64,000 bases of DNA from Streptomyces sp. NBC_00285 (GTDB lineage Bacteria; Actinomycetota; Actinomycetes; Streptomycetales; Streptomycetaceae): positions 2,914,001 to 2,978,000 of the forward strand of contig NZ_CP108055.1 in the NCBI RefSeq assembly GCF_036174265.1, read 5' to 3'. Both the position numbers and the translations under genes were made by a program. Positions 27,033 to 35,966 of this stretch are shown piece after piece (positions within the stretch are counted from its first letter, which is position 1; each line of letters starts with the position of its first letter). The notes beneath the pieces were generated by a model. That model had not been told where the DNA came from and made no database searches. It saw only the letters and a list, made by a program, of their open reading frames with translations.

Positions 27033-27827
27033 TCAACTCCCTGATGACACAGGGGCGGTGGGAGCGCTGACATCGAAGTGCCGCGCATCCGGGGCGGCTT
27101 TCATGAGAGCGATGAGGGTGCGCGCCTTCGCGGCGCCCGCCTCGGCGCCGCCCCAGGCGACGGTCCGCCCGTCGTTCAACTCCAGCGAGATGTCGTCGTA
27201 CGAACGCACCTTGACGGAACGGGTCGCGCGGGCGACGGCGGCCGGAATGTCACCCGCCACGCGCACCGCTTCGCGCACGAGCCGGCTCTCGCCGAAGCGG
27301 CGCAGGCTCGCGGCGCGGGAACCTGGCTGAGTGAGCGTCAATTCCAGTGCGGGAACGCCTTTCGGGGCCTGGGAAACCGTGGCGAATCGGACACCTTCAT
27401 CGTCCACTTCGACAAACTTTCCGCCCTTTTGGACAAGCAGAACCGGAGTACGCTCCGTCACTTTCAGCCCGATTCCGTGAGGCCAGGAACGGGTCACATC
27501 AACCGCGTCAATTCGGGGCAATTTTCGGCGCAGTCGGGCCTCGATCGCGTCGGTGTCGACGGAAATCAACGGCGATCCGACCGGCACGGCGGCGGCCTCG
27601 CGCACCTGCTTTTGAGTCAGCACGTCGGTTCCCGAGACCGACACCCGTTCAACGCGCAGCCACTGGGAGCCGTACAACAGCCAGACGGAGCCGGCGGAAA
27701 CAAGCACGAATGCCACGGCGAGGATGATGATCACACGAAGTCGACGCACCCTCAACCGCCGGACGGGAGGCGGGCCGGATGACTCCTGCTGGCGTTCACC
27801 GCGCTCGGCGGTTGTCGATCCGGCCAC
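27033..27827 (-). CDS. ftsQ: FtsQ, division protein of the FtsQ-FtsB-FtsL complex
   Basis: The 264-aa protein starts at GTG 27827. A short basic cytoplasmic head (RRLRVRRLRV) precedes one membrane helix (about 32-52). The extracellular POTRA domain follows (LRVERVSVSGTDVLTQKQVREAA, ISVDTDAIEARLRRKLPRIDAVDV), then the beta domain. It connects FtsL/FtsB to the FtsWI peptidoglycan synthase. It lies 25 nt after murG, and ftsZ follows after a long gap. Neither murC nor ddl intervenes, unlike the E. coli cluster. Confidence 0.96.
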   Translation of the reverse strand: MAGSTTAERGERQQESSGPPPVRRLRVRRLRVIIILAVAFVLVSAGSVWLLYGSQWLRVERVSVSGTDVLTQKQVREAAAVPVGSPLISVDTDAIEARLRRKLPRIDAVDVTRSWPHGIGLKVTERTPVLLVQKGGKFVEVDDEGVRFATVSQAPKGVPALELTLTQPGSRAASLRRFGESRLVREAVRVAGDIPAAVARATRSVKVRSYDDISLELNDGRTVAWGGAEAGAAKARTLIALMKAAPDARHFDVSAPTAPVSSGS

Positions 27828-27852
27828 GCTTCCTGCCCTTCGTACACGGGTC

Positions 27853-28944
27853 CTAACGGCGCTGCGAGGCGATCGCCTCGTACACCATGCCGACGAGCAG
27901 TTCGTCGGCGTCCCGGCGGCCGAACTCGGCGGCTGCGCGGGACATCTCGTACAGCCGGTGCGGGTCGGCGAGCACGGGCAGGACGTTGCCCCGCACCCAG
28001 TCGGGCGTCAGCTCCGCGTCGTCGACCAGCACTCCGCCGCCGGCCTTGACCACCGGCTGGGCGTTCAGCCGCTGTTCGCCGTTGCCGATGGGCAGCGGGA
28101 CATAGGCGGCCGGGAGCCCGACGGCGGAGAGTTCGGCGACGGTCATCGCGCCCGCGCGGCAGAGCATCATGTCGGCCGCGGCGTACGCGAGGTCCATCCG
28201 GTCCAGGTAACTTACCGGGATGTAGGGGGGCATCCCCGGCATCTGCTGTACGTGCGGCAGTTCGTTCTTGGGGCCGACCGCGTGCAGGATCTGGATCCCG
28301 GCCTGCTGGAGCCAGGGCGCGACCTGCTGGACGACCTCGTTCAGGCGCCGCGCGCCCTGCGAGCCGCCGGAGACCAGCAGCGTCGGCAGGTTGGGGTCGA
28401 GGCCGAACATGCGCCGGGCCTCGGGCCGGGCGGCGGCCCGGTCCAGGGTGGCGATGGAGTAGCGCAGCGGGATCCCGATGTAGCGGGAGTTGCGCAGCTT
28501 GCTGTCCGGCGTGGCGACGGCGACCTGGGCGGCGTACCGGGAGCCGATCTTGTTGGCCAGACCGGGTCTGGCGTTGGCCTCGTGGACGATGATCGGCACA
28601 CCGAGGCGCTTGGCGGCGAGATAGCCGGGCAGCGCCACGTAGCCGCCGAAGCCGACGACGGCGTCGGCCTTGGTGCGCTCCAGGATCTGCTCGGTGGCCT
28701 TGATCGTGCCGCGCAGCCGGCCCGGGACGGTGATCAGCTCAGGGGTGGGCTTACGGGGCAGCGGGACGGCAGGGATGAGCGCGAGCTCGTAGCCCCGCTG
28801 TGGGACGAGCTTGGTCTCCAGCCCCCGTTCCGTTCCCAGAGCCGTGATCCCCACGCTCGGGTCCTGCCTGCGCAGGGCATCCGCGAGGGCGAGCGCCGGC
28901 TCGATGTGGCCGGCGGTCCCCCCACCGGCGAGTACGACATGCAC
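27853..28944 (-). CDS. murG: MurG, lipid II synthase (GlcNAc transferase)
   Basis: The 363-aa protein transfers GlcNAc from UDP-GlcNAc onto lipid I at the inner membrane face. GTG 28944 is used (MHVVLAGGGTAGHIEPALALAD); it lies 6 nt after the ftsW stop. The glycine-rich loop GGGTAGHIEP, the acceptor-domain GFGGYVALPGYLAA and HEANARPGLANK motifs, and the donor-domain LLVSGGSQGA and CRAGAMTVAEL motifs are all present. Both Rossmann-like domains are complete. Confidence 0.98.
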   Translation of the reverse strand: MHVVLAGGGTAGHIEPALALADALRRQDPSVGITALGTERGLETKLVPQRGYELALIPAVPLPRKPTPELITVPGRLRGTIKATEQILERTKADAVVGFGGYVALPGYLAAKRLGVPIIVHEANARPGLANKIGSRYAAQVAVATPDSKLRNSRYIGIPLRYSIATLDRAAARPEARRMFGLDPNLPTLLVSGGSQGARRLNEVVQQVAPWLQQAGIQILHAVGPKNELPHVQQMPGMPPYIPVSYLDRMDLAYAAADMMLCRAGAMTVAELSAVGLPAAYVPLPIGNGEQRLNAQPVVKAGGGVLVDDAELTPDWVRGNVLPVLADPHRLYEMSRAAAEFGRRDADELLVGMVYEAIASQRR

Positions 28945-28950
28945 CGAAAT

Positions 28951-30312
28951 TCACCGCTCTCCGGACGAACGCGCCACCGGGGCACGCCGTCGCATCGTGT
29001 TCCATCTCCGAGGCCCCCGTGCCGGCACGGCGCCTCCCACCCGCTTTCTGCCGAAGCGAGGTTGCCGCAACGACAGCGCCGCCCGCGCGGCGGGGTCGTC
29101 ACGCGCGAACGCGATCAACAGCCCGACGGCGAACATGGTCGGCAGCAGGGCGGAACCTCCGTAGGAGAACAGCGGGAGCGGGACGCCGGCGATCGGCAGC
29201 AGGCCGAGCACCGCACCGATGTTGATCACCGCCTGAGCGGTGATCCAGGTGGTCACGCCACCCGCGGCATACCTGACGAAGGGATCCTCCGTGCGTCCGG
29301 CCACGCGGATACCCGCATAGCCTAGAGCCGCGAAGAGGGCGAGCACCGACAGCGTCCCCGCGAGGCCCAGTTCCTCACCGGTGACGGCGAAAATGAAGTC
29401 GGTGTGGGCTTCGGGTAGTTGGCCCCATTTCTCCACGCTCGCACCGAGCCCGGAACCGAAGATTCCGCCGGAGGCGAGCGCATAGATGCCGTGCACGGCC
29501 TGCCAGCAGTCGGCGCCGCCGGACCTGGGCTCGGTGGCACCGATGCAGGCGAGCCGGGCCATGCGGTTCGGGCTGGTCTTGATGAGGATCACACCGATGA
29601 GGGCGGCGACCGACAGCACTCCGACGAACAGCCGGGTCGGCGCCCCCGCCAGCCACAGCAGACCGAACAGGATCGCCGTGAGGATGATCGCCGTGCCCAT
29701 GTCGCCGCCGAGCATGATCAGCCCGAGCAGCAGGAAGGTGACCGGCACGAGCGGCACCAGCATGTGCTTCCACTGGGTCAGCAGCTTCTTGTCCTGTTTG
29801 CGGGCGAGCAGGTCGGCCGCCCACAGCACGAGGGCGAGCTTGCCGAACTCGCTGGGCTGGATCTGGAAGGAGCCGCCGAGCGAGATCCAGTTCTGGTTGC
29901 CGTTGACCGACATCCCTATCCCCGGCACCTGCACGAGGGCCATCAGGAAGACCGCGCCCGCGAGGATCGGATAGGCGAGCGCCCGGTGCAGCTTGACCGG
30001 CATCCGTGAGGCGACCAGCATCAGGACGCCGCCGATGACGGCGGCCAGGAACTGTTTGCGGAAGAAGAAGGATCCCGGCAGCGACATCTGCAGGGCCGTG
30101 ATCTGGGAGGCCGAGTAGACCATCACCAGGCCGAGCACGGTGATCAGCAGACTGCCGCCGAGGATCAGGTAGTAGGCCGTCAGCGGCCGGTCCCAGGCGC
30201 GCCGGGCGTTGCCGTACAGCCGTCGCACGGGGTTGCCTCGGGGCGGCCGGGAGACTGCGGGGCGGCGGGGCGCCCGCTGCACGGGCGGCCTGCCGGTACG
30301 GCTGGTGGGCAT
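28951..30312 (-). CDS. ftsW: FtsW, septal peptidoglycan glycosyltransferase (SEDS family)
   Basis: The 453-aa protein starts at ATG 30312, preceded by GGAGG; a TTG one codon earlier is less likely. After a 40-residue basic Pro/Arg-rich cytoplasmic head, about ten membrane helices follow. SEDS motifs include GLVMVYSASQI, GNQNWISLGGSFQIQPSEFGKLALV, PDMG-like LGGDMGTAIILT and PLPLFSYGGSALL. It polymerises lipid II with the transpeptidase FtsI. It lies 20 nt after murD and 6 nt before murG. Confidence 0.97.
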   Translation of the reverse strand: MPTSRTGRPPVQRAPRRPAVSRPPRGNPVRRLYGNARRAWDRPLTAYYLILGGSLLITVLGLVMVYSASQITALQMSLPGSFFFRKQFLAAVIGGVLMLVASRMPVKLHRALAYPILAGAVFLMALVQVPGIGMSVNGNQNWISLGGSFQIQPSEFGKLALVLWAADLLARKQDKKLLTQWKHMLVPLVPVTFLLLGLIMLGGDMGTAIILTAILFGLLWLAGAPTRLFVGVLSVAALIGVILIKTSPNRMARLACIGATEPRSGGADCWQAVHGIYALASGGIFGSGLGASVEKWGQLPEAHTDFIFAVTGEELGLAGTLSVLALFAALGYAGIRVAGRTEDPFVRYAAGGVTTWITAQAVINIGAVLGLLPIAGVPLPLFSYGGSALLPTMFAVGLLIAFARDDPAARAALSLRQPRFGRKRVGGAVPARGPRRWNTMRRRAPVARSSGER

Positions 30313-30332
30313 CAACGCCTCCGCTGCGTCGG

Positions 30333-31766
30333 TCAGGAGCCGAGTTCGCGAACCGCCTCCGCGAACGCGTCACCGCGCTTGTTGTAGTTGGCGAACATGT
30401 CCATCGAGGCGCAGGCCGGGGCCAGCAGCACCGTGTCACCTGAGACGGCGAGGCGCGTAGCCTCCCGGACAGCCGCGAGCATCGCCCCAGTGTCGGTCCG
30501 GTCGAGGTCGACCACGGGTACTTCCGGGGCGTGTCGCGCGAGGGCTTCACGGATCAGGGCGCGGTCCTGGCCGATGAGTACGACCCCGCGAAGCCGCTTT
30601 GCCGACTTGGCGACCAGCTCGTCGAAGGTCGCGCCCTTGGCGAGCCCGCCCGCGATCCACACGATCGATTCGTACGCCGCCAACGAGGCTTGTGCCGCGT
30701 GGGTGTTGGTGGCCTTGGAGTCGTCGACGTAGGCGACCTCGGCCACATCGGCCACGTGGGCGATGCGGTGGGCGTCCGGGGTGAAGTTCCGCAGCCCGTC
30801 CCGTACGGCGCTCGCGGGCACCCCGAAAGCGCGTGCGAGGGCCGCCGCCGCGAGGGCGTTGGCGATGTTGTGCGGGGCCGACGGGCGGACGTCGGAGACC
30901 TCGGCGAGTTCCTGGGCGTTCTTCTGCCGGTTCTCGACGAAGGCGCGGTCGACCAGGATGCCCTCCACGACGCCGAGTTGCGACGGCCCGGGAGTGCCGA
31001 GGGTGAAGCCGACGGCCCGGCAGCCCTCTTCGACGTCCGCCTCGCGCACCAGGTCCTCGGTGGCCTTGTCGGCGACGTTGTAGACGCAGGCGACCCGATT
31101 GCCCTCGTAGACGCGGCCCTTGTCGGCGGCGTACGCCTCCATGGAGCCGTGCCAGTCGAGATGGTCCGGCGCCAGATTCAGGACGGCGGCGGAGTGGGCG
31201 CGCAGGGAGGGGGCCCAGTGGAGCTGATAGCTCGACAACTCGACGGCCAGCACGTCGTACTGCTCGTCGCCGAGTACCGCGTCCAGTACGGAGACTCCGA
31301 TGTTGCCGACCGCGGCGGTGCGCAGGCCCGCAGCCTTGAGGATCGACGCCAGCATCTGAGTGGTGGTCGTCTTGCCGTTGGTGCCGGTGATCGCGAGCCA
31401 GGGGGCCGCGTCGGGACCCCTGAGCCGCCAGGCGAGTTCGACGTCGCCCCAGATCTCGACACCGGCCTCACGGGCCGCCGTGAAGAGGGGCTTGTCCGGC
31501 TTCCAGCCCGGTGCGGTGACGACGAGTCCGGTGCCCTCGGGCAGGGTCGCGCCGTCACCGAGGCGCACGGTGATGCCCAGCGCCTCCAACTCGGCGGCCT
31601 GCTCACGCGCGCGTGCGTCGTCGCCGTCGTTGACGACCGTGACGTTCGCCCCGCGCGCGTGCAGCGCCTTGGCCGCCGGGAGGCCTGAGACTCCGAGCCC
31701 GGCGACGGTGACGTGCTTGCCCTGCCAGTCGACGGGCGCCGAGGAGGTCACTTTTCTGCTGCCCAT
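30333..31766 (-). CDS. murD: MurD, UDP-MurNAc-L-Ala:D-Glu ligase
   Basis: The 477-aa Mur ligase adds D-glutamate in the cytoplasm. It starts at ATG 31766, inside the end of mraY (19-nt overlap), implying coupling. Domain 1 has the UDP-binding AGLGVSGLPAAKAL. The ATP loop is ITGTNGKTTTTQML. Further Mur motifs are ELSSYQLHW, NLAPDHLDWHGSMEAY, PHNIANALAA, DSKATNTHAA and LAPACASMDMFANYNKRG. The set is complete. Confidence 0.97.
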   Translation of the reverse strand: MGSRKVTSSAPVDWQGKHVTVAGLGVSGLPAAKALHARGANVTVVNDGDDARAREQAAELEALGITVRLGDGATLPEGTGLVVTAPGWKPDKPLFTAAREAGVEIWGDVELAWRLRGPDAAPWLAITGTNGKTTTTQMLASILKAAGLRTAAVGNIGVSVLDAVLGDEQYDVLAVELSSYQLHWAPSLRAHSAAVLNLAPDHLDWHGSMEAYAADKGRVYEGNRVACVYNVADKATEDLVREADVEEGCRAVGFTLGTPGPSQLGVVEGILVDRAFVENRQKNAQELAEVSDVRPSAPHNIANALAAAALARAFGVPASAVRDGLRNFTPDAHRIAHVADVAEVAYVDDSKATNTHAAQASLAAYESIVWIAGGLAKGATFDELVAKSAKRLRGVVLIGQDRALIREALARHAPEVPVVDLDRTDTGAMLAAVREATRLAVSGDTVLLAPACASMDMFANYNKRGDAFAEAVRELGS

Positions 31767-32821
31767 CCCGCGTAGAAGAGACCCAGGCCGACGATCACAC
31801 AGATGCCCTGGATGATCCAGAAACGGACCACGATGAGTACTTCGGACCAGCCCTTGAGTTCGAAGTGGTGCTGGAGCGGGGCCATGCGGAAGACCCGTTT
31901 GCCGGTGAGCTTGAAGGAGCCGACCTGGATGACCACCGACATGGTGATGAGGACGAAGAGGCCACCCATGATGGCGACCAGCAGCTCCGTGCGGGAGAGA
32001 ATCGCGAGGCCCGTGAGGACGCCGCCGAGGGCCAGCGAACCGGTGTCACCCATGAAGATCTTGGCCGGCGAGGTGTTCCACCACAGGAAGCCGAGGCAGG
32101 CGCCCATCAGCGCCGAGGCGATGACCGCCAGGTCGAGCGGATCTCGCACCTCGTAACAGGCGTTCGGGTTGGTCAGGGTGCCCGCGTTGGCGCAGGACTC
32201 CTGGAACTGCCAGACGCCGATGAAGGTGTAGGCGCCGAAGACGAGGACGGAGGCGCCTGTTGCGAGGCCGTCCAGACCGTCCGTCAGGTTCACGCCGTTC
32301 GACATCGCGAGGATCATGAACAGCGCCCAGACCACGAACAGGATCGGGCCGATCTTCCAGCCGAAGTCCGTGATGAACGACAGCTTCGTCGAGGCCGGGG
32401 TGTTGCCGCGGACGTCCGGGAACATCAGCGCGAGCACCGCGAAGCTGATGCCGACGATCAGCTGGCCGGCCATCTTCGCCTTGGCCCGCAGGCCGAGCGA
32501 ACGCCTCTTGACGATCTTGATGTAGTCGTCGAGGAAGCCGACCAGACCCATGCCGCACATCAGGCCGAGCACCAGCAGGCCCGAGTAGGTCGGGGGGTAG
32601 CCGGTGATGACCTTGGACAGGAAGTAGGCGGCGACCGTCGCGAAGATGAAGGCGATACCGCCCATCGTCGGCGTACCGCGCTTGCTGCCGTGCGAGCGGG
32701 GGCCGTCGTCCCGGATGTACTGGCCGTAACCCTTGCGCGCGAGCAGCTTGATCAGCAGCGGAGTGCCGACCATGGTCAGGAAGAGGCCGATGACTCCCGA
32801 GAACAGGATCTGCTTCATCAT
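31748..32821 (-). CDS. mraY: MraY, phospho-MurNAc-pentapeptide translocase
   Basis: The 357-aa membrane enzyme makes lipid I from UDP-MurNAc-pentapeptide and undecaprenyl phosphate. It starts at ATG 32821, overlapping the murF stop by 4 nt (ATGA). About ten helices are visible. The catalytic aspartates lie in GFLDDYIKI (Asp-Asp) and NLTDGLDGLATG. The nucleotide/Mg site FMGDTGSLALGG and the MAPLQHHFEL loop near the C-terminus are intact. The target of nucleoside antibiotics many Streptomyces produce. Confidence 0.98.
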   Translation of the reverse strand: MMKQILFSGVIGLFLTMVGTPLLIKLLARKGYGQYIRDDGPRSHGSKRGTPTMGGIAFIFATVAAYFLSKVITGYPPTYSGLLVLGLMCGMGLVGFLDDYIKIVKRRSLGLRAKAKMAGQLIVGISFAVLALMFPDVRGNTPASTKLSFITDFGWKIGPILFVVWALFMILAMSNGVNLTDGLDGLATGASVLVFGAYTFIGVWQFQESCANAGTLTNPNACYEVRDPLDLAVIASALMGACLGFLWWNTSPAKIFMGDTGSLALGGVLTGLAILSRTELLVAIMGGLFVLITMSVVIQVGSFKLTGKRVFRMAPLQHHFELKGWSEVLIVVRFWIIQGICVIVGLGLFYAGWAAEK

Positions 32822-34218
32822 CGGGCGGAAACCTCACCCTCGGCATCGAGCAGCGCCTGGGCGACGCTCTCCAGACCGACCGACCGGGACGCCTTCACGA
32901 GGACGACGTCTCCCGGGCGCAACTCGCTGCGCAGCAGGTCGACCGCCGCCTGTGCGTCGGACACGTGCACCGACTCCTCACCCCACGAACCCTCGTTATA
33001 TGCGCCCAGTTGCAGCCAGGACGCTTCCCTGCCCCCGACCGCGACGAGCTTGCCGACATTGAGCCGGACGGCAAGCCGTCCGATCGCGTCGTGCTCGGCG
33101 AGCGCCTCGTCCCCGAGCTCGGCCATCTTGCCGAGCACCGCCCAGGTCCGCCGGCCCCTGCCCATCGCAGCGAGCGCGCGCAAGGCCGCTCGCATGGACT
33201 CGGGGTTCGCGTTGTAGGCGTCGTTGACGATGGTCACGCCGTCCGGGCGCTCGGTGACCTCCATACGCCAGCGGGAGAGGGAGCCCGCCTCGGAGAGCGC
33301 GGTGGCGATCTCACTGGCGGACATGCCCAGCTCATGGGCGACGGCGGCCGCGGCGAGCGCGTTCGACACGTGATGCTCACCGTACAGGCGCATGGTCACT
33401 TCGCTTGCACCGGAGGGTGTGCGAAGGCTGAAGGCGGGCTGTCCGCTGTCCGTGAGTCGTACGTTCTCGGCGCGTACGTCCGCTTCGCCGGACTCTCCGA
33501 AAAGGATCACCTTCGCCTTCGTACGGGATGCCATGGCCCTTACGAGGGGATCGTCGGCGTTGAGAATCGCGGCGCCGTCCTCCGGAAGAGCCTCCACGAG
33601 TTCGCCCTTGGCCTGCGCGATCTGCTCGCGGCCGCCGAACTCGCCGATGTGGGCGGTGCCGACGTTCAGGACGAGGCCGATCTTCGGGGGCGTCAGATCC
33701 GTGAGGTAGCTGATGTGGCCGATGCCGCGGGCGCCCATCTCCAGGACGAGGAACTGTGTCTCCTCGGTGGCGGTGAGCGCGGTGAGCGGCAGCCCGATCT
33801 CGTTGTTGAGCGAGCCCGGCGTGAACACCGTCGGAGCCTTGCGCTGGAGCACCTGGGCGATCAGGTCCTTGGTGCTGGTCTTGCCGGCCGAGCCGGTGAG
33901 GGCGACCAGGGTCGCGCCGAGCCGTCGTACGACATGACGCGCGAGGGCGCCGAGAGCCGTCTGGACGTCCTGGACGACGATCGCGGGGACCCCGACGGGG
34001 CGCTGGGCCAGTACGGCCACCGCGCCCGCCCGGACGGCCTGGTCCGCGTAGTCGTGGCCGTCGACGCGCTCCCCGACGAAGGCGGCGAACAGTGTGCCGT
34101 CCTTCACCTGCCGGGAGTCGATGACGACGGGCCCGTGCACCTGCACCGACGGATCCGGTATGTCGTGCGTCTGCCCGCCGACGACTGAGGCGATCTCGGC
34201 GAGAGAGAGGGCGATCAC
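32818..34218 (-). CDS. murF: MurF, D-Ala-D-Ala adding ligase
   Basis: The 466-aa ligase adds D-Ala-D-Ala to the UDP-MurNAc-tripeptide. GTG 34218 (MIALSLAEIASVVGG) is chosen as the canonical N-terminus, 4 nt after the murE stop; the longer open frame gives a non-conserved extension. The ATP loop is TGSAGKTSTKDLIAQVL. Mur signatures FTPGSLNNEIGLPLT, NVGTAHIGEFGG, GEHHVSNALAAAAVA and NDAYNANPESMRAAL are present. It overlaps mraY by 4 nt. Confidence 0.97.
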   Translation of the reverse strand: MIALSLAEIASVVGGQTHDIPDPSVQVHGPVVIDSRQVKDGTLFAAFVGERVDGHDYADQAVRAGAVAVLAQRPVGVPAIVVQDVQTALGALARHVVRRLGATLVALTGSAGKTSTKDLIAQVLQRKAPTVFTPGSLNNEIGLPLTALTATEETQFLVLEMGARGIGHISYLTDLTPPKIGLVLNVGTAHIGEFGGREQIAQAKGELVEALPEDGAAILNADDPLVRAMASRTKAKVILFGESGEADVRAENVRLTDSGQPAFSLRTPSGASEVTMRLYGEHHVSNALAAAAVAHELGMSASEIATALSEAGSLSRWRMEVTERPDGVTIVNDAYNANPESMRAALRALAAMGRGRRTWAVLGKMAELGDEALAEHDAIGRLAVRLNVGKLVAVGGREASWLQLGAYNEGSWGEESVHVSDAQAAVDLLRSELRPGDVVLVKASRSVGLESVAQALLDAEGEVSAR

Positions 34219-34222
34219 AAGT

Positions 34223-35743
34223 TCATCCCTGGGTCTGCTGGATGGCTTCTCGAAGCACCTGGCGGTCGTCGAAGGGACGGACCACCCCGGCGATGTCCTG
34301 GCCCTGCTCGTGGCCCTTCCCGGCGACCAGTACGGTGTCGCCCGGCCGCGCACGGGCCACGGCTGCGGCGATCGCGGCGGCCCGGTCCTCGAAGACCTGG
34401 ACCTCGCCGCGCTCGTGTACTGGCACGGACGCCGCGCCCTCGAGCATGGTTGCGAGGATCGCGAGGGGATCCTCGGAGCGGGGGTTGTCGGAGGTCAGTA
34501 CGGCGGTGTCGGCGAGGCGGGCCGCGGCGGCGCCCATGGGCCCGCGCTTGGTCCGGTCCCGGTCGCCTCCGCAGCCCAGCACGATGTGCACCTTGCCCTC
34601 GGTGACCTTGCGGAGCGCCTTGAGGACCGATTCGACGGCGTCCGTCTTGTGGGCGTAGTCCACGACCGCGAGATAGGGCTGTCCGGCGTCCACGCGTTCC
34701 AGGCGGCCCGGCACACCCGGCACCGCGGCGACGCCGTCGGCGGCGGTCTGCGGGTCGAGTCCCGCGGCGGCGAGCGCGACGATCGCGGCGAGGGTGTTCG
34801 CCACGTTGAAGGGGCCCGCGAGCGGTGACCTGGCGGTGATCCGCTCGTCCTTGGGGCCGATCACGGTGAACGTCGAGTCCATGGGGCCGACCTGGACGTC
34901 CGTGGCACGCCAGTCGGCGTCGGGGTGGCCCTCGGCGGAGAAGGTGACGACCGGGACCGTGGCTTCCTCGGCCAGCCGACGGCCGTACTCGTCGTCGAGG
35001 TTGACGACGCCGAGACGGCTGCGTTTCGGCGTGAACAGCTGCGCCTTCGCCCGGAAGTAGTCCTCCATGTCGGAGTGGAACTCCATGTGTTCCGGGCTGA
35101 GGTTGGTGAAGACGCCGATGTCGAAGACGCAGCCGTCGACCCGGCCGAGCACCAGCGCGTGGCTGGAGACCTCCATCGCGACCGCCTCCACCCCGCGCTC
35201 GCGCATGACCGCGAACAGGGCCTGGAGATCGGTGGCTTCCGGCGTGGTGCGCTCGGACTTGATGCGCTCGTCGCCGATGCGCGTCTCGACGGTGCCGATG
35301 AGCCCGGTGCTGAGGGAGGTCTTCAGACCGCCCTCGACCAGGTATGCCGTCGTGGTCTTGCCGGAGGTGCCGGTGATGCCGATCTGGAGCAGGTCGGCGC
35401 CAGGGCGGCCGTAGATGGTGGTCGCCAGTTCGCCCATCCGCGCGCGCGGGTCGTCGACGACCAGTGCCGGAAGTCCGCTCGCGGTGGCGCGCTCGGCGCC
35501 GGCCGGGTCGGTCAGCACCGCGACCGCGCCGAGGCCGAGGGCCTGGGCGACGAAGTCGGCGCCGTGCAGACGGGCGCCCGGGAGGGCGGCGTACAGGTCG
35601 CCGGGGCGCACCGCGCGCGAGTCATGGGTGATGCCCGTGACCTGCGCGGCGCTCTCCGGCCTGGCGGCACCCAGCTGATCGGCGAGCTCCGCGAGGGGTG
35701 TTGCGGAGACCTGGACCGGCCGGGGCGGTCCCGGATAGGTCAC
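34223..35743 (-). CDS. murE: MurE, UDP-MurNAc-L-Ala-D-Glu:diaminopimelate ligase
   Basis: The ligase adds diaminopimelate (LL-DAP in Streptomyces peptidoglycan). Motifs: ITGTSGKTTTAYLV (ATP), TTPEATDLQ, NLSPEHMEFHSDMEDY, VDYAHKTDAVE, and the DAP-recognition DNPR in TSDNPRSEDP. The start is uncertain. GTG 35743 (MTYPGPPRPVQVSA) gives 506 aa and begins near the first conserved region. GTG 35932 has a good CCAGGA site and would add 63 Pro/Ser-rich residues; GTG 35788 lies between. Third-position GC drops in the extension, so I take the short form. Confidence 0.93.
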   Translation of the reverse strand: MTYPGPPRPVQVSATPLAELADQLGAARPESAAQVTGITHDSRAVRPGDLYAALPGARLHGADFVAQALGLGAVAVLTDPAGAERATASGLPALVVDDPRARMGELATTIYGRPGADLLQIGITGTSGKTTTAYLVEGGLKTSLSTGLIGTVETRIGDERIKSERTTPEATDLQALFAVMRERGVEAVAMEVSSHALVLGRVDGCVFDIGVFTNLSPEHMEFHSDMEDYFRAKAQLFTPKRSRLGVVNLDDEYGRRLAEEATVPVVTFSAEGHPDADWRATDVQVGPMDSTFTVIGPKDERITARSPLAGPFNVANTLAAIVALAAAGLDPQTAADGVAAVPGVPGRLERVDAGQPYLAVVDYAHKTDAVESVLKALRKVTEGKVHIVLGCGGDRDRTKRGPMGAAAARLADTAVLTSDNPRSEDPLAILATMLEGAASVPVHERGEVQVFEDRAAAIAAAVARARPGDTVLVAGKGHEQGQDIAGVVRPFDDRQVLREAIQQTQG

Positions 35744-35966
35744 GGGTGCGCCCTTCTGGGTGATTTGGGACTGATCGGCGTGTGACACGGCGGTGAGCGT
35801 ACCGGGCTCACCCGCCTCGGAGCTAAAAGAGGGCCCGCGCACAGCGCAGTCGGGCAGGGGTGCTGGTGGGCGACGGGCGAGCGAGGTGCGGGGCGCGCCC
35901 TGGTTCCCGGAATCGGGGGTGTTCGTCGTCACGAGGTGGTTCCTGGTGGCCTTTCCGAGGTGCTGA

